From Vulcanimicrobiota bacterium (GTDB lineage Bacteria > Vulcanimicrobiota > Vulcanimicrobiia > Eremiobacterales > Eremiobacteraceae): a DNA stretch of 8,908 nt. The stretch lies in NCBI GenBank assembly GCA_019232725.1, contig JAFANK010000100.1, positions 1 to 8,908 on the forward strand. Direction: 5' to 3'. The notes beneath the pieces are model-generated. The model was not told the DNA's origin. It saw only the letters and a list, made by a program, of their open reading frames with translations, and ran no database searches. This document shows positions 6,833 through 8,908 of this stretch, one piece after another. Each line of letters starts with the position of its first letter. Within the stretch, counting starts at the first letter, position 1. A program made the position numbers and the translations under genes.

Positions 6833-7501
6833 CTAGTGCAGCGCTACGCTGCTAGTTTGCGGGGCGCGGTAGCCGACAGGCCCGTACAGCTCTTTGTTGT
6901 GCGGCGGCAACGCCGGGTTTCTCCAATGCGTGCCGTCCGCGAAGGCGATGCGAAGCGGAACGCACTGTGGCAGCCCGGTCTGCAGCGGAAAGATGTTCGC
7001 ACTGACGCCGAACTTGTGCTTGATCTCCGCGCCTGGTGAAAAGGTGCCGACATCCCTGACCTCGGCCACGAGTCTTCCATTTGCCACAAGACCGAATTCA
7101 ATCTCGCTCATCGTCTTGTGCGAGATGTTGACGTAGTCGATCCCCAGCTGCGGCATGGTCGTGGTCACGGGAGGCTGGTAGGCGGTGAAACCATAGGGGT
7201 CTCCCCAGTACCCGCCGCGATACCCCCACCCCGGCGCGTAACCATAGTATCCTGGGCCCGCCACGTAGCCGCCACTTTGCATGAGATTCAGTTTGGGATC
7301 GCACGCGCTGACCTTAACAAGTTGCGAGGCGTGCTTCACGGGCTGCGCCGGCGCTGCGGCGGCTGCCGGTGTGCTCATCGCTGCGGGCGAGCTGGCTTGG
7401 CTCGGTTGCGCTAGTGCGAGATGCGCAACGCCTGCGACTGCGACGAGACAGGCGGCGAGTGCGACGCAGGAAACGAACGCGCTGCGGTGATGTACACGCA
7501 T
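6833..7501 (-). CDS. Secreted Gly/Tyr-rich protein of unknown function at the head of the efflux operon
   Basis: I do not recognise a named family. The 222-residue protein has a clear Sec signal peptide: basic MRVHHR, a hydrophobic core, and a probable cut after Ala31 in ALA-Q. A low-complexity Ala/Pro/Ser linker follows (about 33-55). Next comes a Gly/Tyr/Trp-rich segment (77-104, repeated G-Y, G-W and YG units), then a C-terminal domain (about 115-198) with alternating hydrophobic residues suggesting a beta-sandwich, including FGLVANGRLVAEVRDVGTFS and a late FADGTHWRNP. Only two cysteines, Cys67 and Cys180, remain after signal removal and could form a disulfide. The product is predicted periplasmic or extracellular. 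The gene has an excellent AGGAG, spacing 7, and lies 37 bp before the adaptor gene. Cotranscription with the pump is likely, but a role in efflux is only inference from position. Confidence 0.75.
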   Translation of the reverse strand: MRVHHRSAFVSCVALAACLVAVAGVAHLALAQPSQASSPAAMSTPAAAAAPAQPVKHASQLVKVSACDPKLNLMQSGGYVAGPGYYGYAPGWGYRGGYWGDPYGFTAYQPPVTTTMPQLGIDYVNISHKTMSEIEFGLVANGRLVAEVRDVGTFSPGAEIKHKFGVSANIFPLQTGLPQCVPLRIAFADGTHWRNPALPPHNKELYGPVGYRAPQTSSVALH

Positions 7502-7587
7502 GATCTCACTCCTCGGGCTCGCGGGTGACGACCGATTGGCACCGCGCTTCCGAAAAGCCTGCCGTGTGGGCGCGTCAGTTATCTAGT
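7502..7587. other. 86-bp intergenic gap, probable promoter region of the efflux operon
   Basis: This is the widest gap upstream of the six-gene minus-strand run and so the likeliest place for an operon promoter, but I see no convincing -35/-10 pair. A weak imperfect hairpin (GCTT/AAGC around a CCGAA loop at 7546-7558) has no T-run and is not a clear terminator, so read-through from the gene at 7588-8085 is possible. Confidence 0.4.
7508..7514 (-). promoter_or_regulatory. Strong Shine-Dalgarno site for the Gly/Tyr-rich protein
   Basis: The minus strand reads GAGGAGT, with AGGAG 7 bases before the ATG at 7499-7501. This fixes the start. It is the best ribosome-binding site of the six-gene run, consistent with this gene being the first translated one. 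Confidence 0.8.
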
Positions 7588-8085
7588 CTACGGGCCGGCG
7601 TTAACGGTCACGACCTGGTCGGCGCTCACGTAACCCGGGAACACGAGATCCGGGCCAACGCTGATGTCTTTGCCTTTTTGAAAATTGGACGCATACGAAC
7701 CGTTCACGCCGAACACGAGCGGTGTCGTCTTGCCCTTGACCGCAGCCAAATCGACATGCTGGCCACTCACCGACACCACCCAGTCGAGCTGCACCGCAAT
7801 GCTCGCCTCGTGGCCTTTGCCAACTGGATTGACGGCCACGATATGACCCTGGCCGTTGGCACCTTTTTGCACGAGCACCCAGCCTTGCTTGACAGCCGGC
7901 TCAGCCACGATGATGCTGAAAGTCTGTCCCTGGCTCGAACCAGACGACGATATGCTATCGACCAGGTGGACACTCACGGGCGTGCCTGCAGGCAACGGGA
8001 TCGCGTTTGCCGCGGCGATGAAAACCGACGTGGCGGCGACGAGTAGTGCCGCCAAAAAGATGTGGGGAAGGTGTTTTTGTGTCAT
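7588..8085 (-). CDS. Small secreted beta-rich protein, unknown function
   Basis: A 165-residue exported protein that I cannot assign to a named family. The frame is open 39 codons further upstream, but the ATG at 8083-8085 is preferred because it begins a typical signal peptide: MTQKH, a hydrophobic core, and a probable cut after Ala28 in ANA-I. The mature part begins IPLPAGTPVSVHLVDSI. It continues with alternating hydrophobic residues (about 56-62, 94-106 and 109-114) that predict a small beta-barrel or sandwich. Proteins with an LPAGT.V.V...D.I.S......G..F pattern recur as uncharacterised periplasmic proteins in environmental phyla; this is recalled resemblance, not a search result. No cysteines remain after the signal peptide. 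An AAGG lies only one base before the ATG, too close to be a normal ribosome-binding site, so initiation is unclear. It is divergent from the FGE-like lipoprotein and 86 bp upstream of the efflux run. Confidence 0.72.
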   Translation of the reverse strand: MTQKHLPHIFLAALLVAATSVFIAAANAIPLPAGTPVSVHLVDSISSSGSSQGQTFSIIVAEPAVKQGWVLVQKGANGQGHIVAVNPVGKGHEASIAVQLDWVVSVSGQHVDLAAVKGKTTPLVFGVNGSYASNFQKGKDISVGPDLVFPGYVSADQVVTVNAGP

Positions 8086-8210
8086 GCCTTCAGCGATTCT
8101 ACAGGAAGCGGCGAAACCCCGCGCATCCAAGAGCAGGCACCTTTTGCCCGAAGACGTAAGCTCTCTAGCGGGCAGAAAAGCTTCCGGACGCAAGGACACC
8201 ACTTTCCAGA
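8086..8210. other. 125-bp divergent intergenic region
   Basis: This gap separates the start of the minus-strand secreted protein from the start of the plus-strand FGE-like lipoprotein, so both promoters should lie here. I see a TAGAAT on the minus strand at about 8096-8101 that could be a -10 element, but no matching -35 at normal spacing. An imperfect inverted repeat at 8141-8180 is listed separately. No RNA gene or riboswitch is apparent. Confidence 0.5.
8141..8180. repeat. Imperfect inverted repeat in the divergent gap (possible operator or hairpin)
   Basis: The left arm CTTTTGCCCG (8141-8150) is complementary to CGGGCAGAAAAG (8169-8180), except for two extra bases in the right arm. An 18-base spacer separates them. 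The symmetry between divergent starts could be an operator. As an RNA it would make a bulged 10-bp stem, but no T-run on either strand marks a simple terminator. It may also be chance. Confidence 0.35.
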
Positions 8211-8908
8211 ATGTGCCAGCATCAAAAGCCCAGGCGAGACGCCGGGCTCATCCTCGTGTGCGCAGTTGTGATGCTCGTCGCATGCACGCATAACGAGCAA
8301 AAACCGACCGTCAGCGGGATGTTCGCAGCGCCGGCAGCAGATGCTTCCCAGTGCGCGCCAACCGTGGTCTTGGGAACGCAAAGAAGTCTCGATCCACATC
8401 CCGGCATGGTGTGGATACCGGCCGGCGAGTTCTCGATGGGATCAAACAATCCGAAGTTCGACGACGCTCGGCCATGGCATAGAGTTCGGCTGCATGGCTT
8501 TTGGATTTCCGCGACCACGGTGACCAATGATGAATTCGCACGATTTGTCAAAGCGACGGGTTATGTCACGGTTGCCGAGCGCAAACCCAATCCCGCCGAT
8601 TTTCCCAACGCGCCGCTGAAAAATCTCGTTCCAGGTTCGCTCGTCTTCACGCCACCTGACCATCCAGTGGAGCTCAACGATGACTCGCAGTGGTGGCGCT
8701 ACGTGCCTGGAGCGAACTGGCGCCATCCGAGCGGACCGCACAGCTCAATCGCAGGTCGTGGCCACTATCCGGTCGTCCAAGTGGCCTACGAAGATGCGCT
8801 TGCGTATGCACGCTGGGCGCACGAGCGTCTGCCGACCGAGGCAGAGTACGAATATGCCGAGCGCGGCGGCCTGAGCTGCAAACCGTATGCCTGGGGCGAC
8901 GCTTTCAC
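8211..8908 (+). CDS. Formylglycine-generating-enzyme (SUMF1/FGE) domain lipoprotein, N-terminal part (runs off the right edge)
   Basis: The first 232 residues are present. The N-terminus is a lipoprotein signal: basic KPRRD (7-10), hydrophobic core 13-24, and lipobox LVAC with Cys25, followed by a polar linker to about residue 63. The FGE-sulfatase domain then starts at GMVWIPAGEFSMGS (65-78). Recognisable family segments follow: FWISATTVTNDEFARFV (97-113), WWRYVPGANWRHPSGP (161-176), and RLPTEAEYEYAERGG (206-220). These closely resemble true SUMF1 enzymes (human GANWRHPEGP and RLPTEAEWEY). FGE oxidises a sulfatase active-site cysteine to formylglycine; other family members are non-heme iron enzymes or structural lipoproteins. 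The catalytic cysteines lie further C-terminal, outside the window, so activity cannot be judged. The ATG at 8211 is chosen because an in-frame TAG lies at 8166-8168 and this start yields the full signal. The ribosome-binding site is weak: AAGGA, 14 bases away. Confidence 0.88.
   Translation, partial: MCQHQKPRRDAGLILVCAVVMLVACTHNEQKPTVSGMFAAPAADASQCAPTVVLGTQRSLDPHPGMVWIPAGEFSMGSNNPKFDDARPWHRVRLHGFWISATTVTNDEFARFVKATGYVTVAERKPNPADFPNAPLKNLVPGSLVFTPPDHPVELNDDSQWWRYVPGANWRHPSGPHSSIAGRGHYPVVQVAYEDALAYARWAHERLPTEAEYEYAERGGLSCKPYAWGDAF

Noticed and set aside
7538..7563. Possible intrinsic terminator between the two secreted-protein genes
   Set aside because: The stem is only GCTT/AAGC with a mismatched outer GGCA/TGCC, and no T-run follows on either strand.
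8096..8101. TAGAAT as a minus-strand -10 promoter element, with a short or leaderless transcript
   Set aside because: No -35-like hexamer is found at 16-18 bases, so it is mentioned only as a possibility inside the intergenic entry.
8086..8202. Earlier ATG giving a 39-residue N-terminal extension of the small secreted protein
   Set aside because: It would bury a clear signal peptide behind a non-hydrophobic leader and would fill most of the divergent promoter region.
1..8908. CRISPR arrays, tRNA/rRNA genes, insertion sequences, integrases, phage or toxin-antitoxin genes
   Set aside because: None were seen on either strand; almost all of the window is accounted for by the listed genes.

Overview
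This window looks like chromosome of a diderm (Gram-negative-type) bacterium with fairly high GC (roughly 60%, estimated by eye). The evidence for two membranes is a complete tripartite RND efflux system with an outer-membrane factor, plus several exported proteins and lipoproteins. The lineage is not fixed by the sequence. The style of the small secreted proteins and the pairing of a polyphosphate-glucokinase-like ROK kinase with pgi remind me of environmental phyla such as Eremiobacterota (WPS-2) or Acidobacteriota, but this is a low-confidence impression.

Layout, on the minus strand from right to left. A small secreted beta-rich protein of unknown function lies at 7588-8085. After an 86-bp gap comes a co-directional, tightly packed run of six genes: a secreted Gly/Tyr-rich protein (6833-7501), an RND periplasmic adaptor lipoprotein (5485-6795), an HAE1-type RND pump (2315-5488), an OprM/NodT-type outer-membrane factor (885-2318), a ROK-family polyphosphate-glucokinase-like kinase (214-888), and the start of glucose-6-phosphate isomerase, pgi (1-253, leaving the window). 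The last five genes are joined by three 4-base ATGA stop/start overlaps and one 40-base overlap, so they are very probably one translationally coupled unit. On the plus strand, divergent from 7588-8085 across a 125-bp gap, a lipoprotein with a formylglycine-generating-enzyme (SUMF1/FGE) domain starts at 8211 and leaves the window at the right edge.

How the genes work together. Adaptor, pump and outer-membrane factor together make a proton-driven drug/metabolite efflux machine spanning both membranes. The kinase and Pgi form a glucose to glucose-6-phosphate to fructose-6-phosphate step. Joining sugar entry to efflux by overlapping genes is the most unusual organisational feature. No regulator gene (TetR, MarR, LysR or two-component) is visible here.

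I found no tRNA, rRNA, CRISPR array, insertion sequence, integrase or attachment site. I do not see a clearly new defence or mobile system. The points most worth checking are the long adaptor hairpin, the efflux/glycolysis coupling, the lipid-anchored FGE-like protein, the altered pump switch loop and the unassigned Gly/Tyr-rich protein at the head of the efflux operon.
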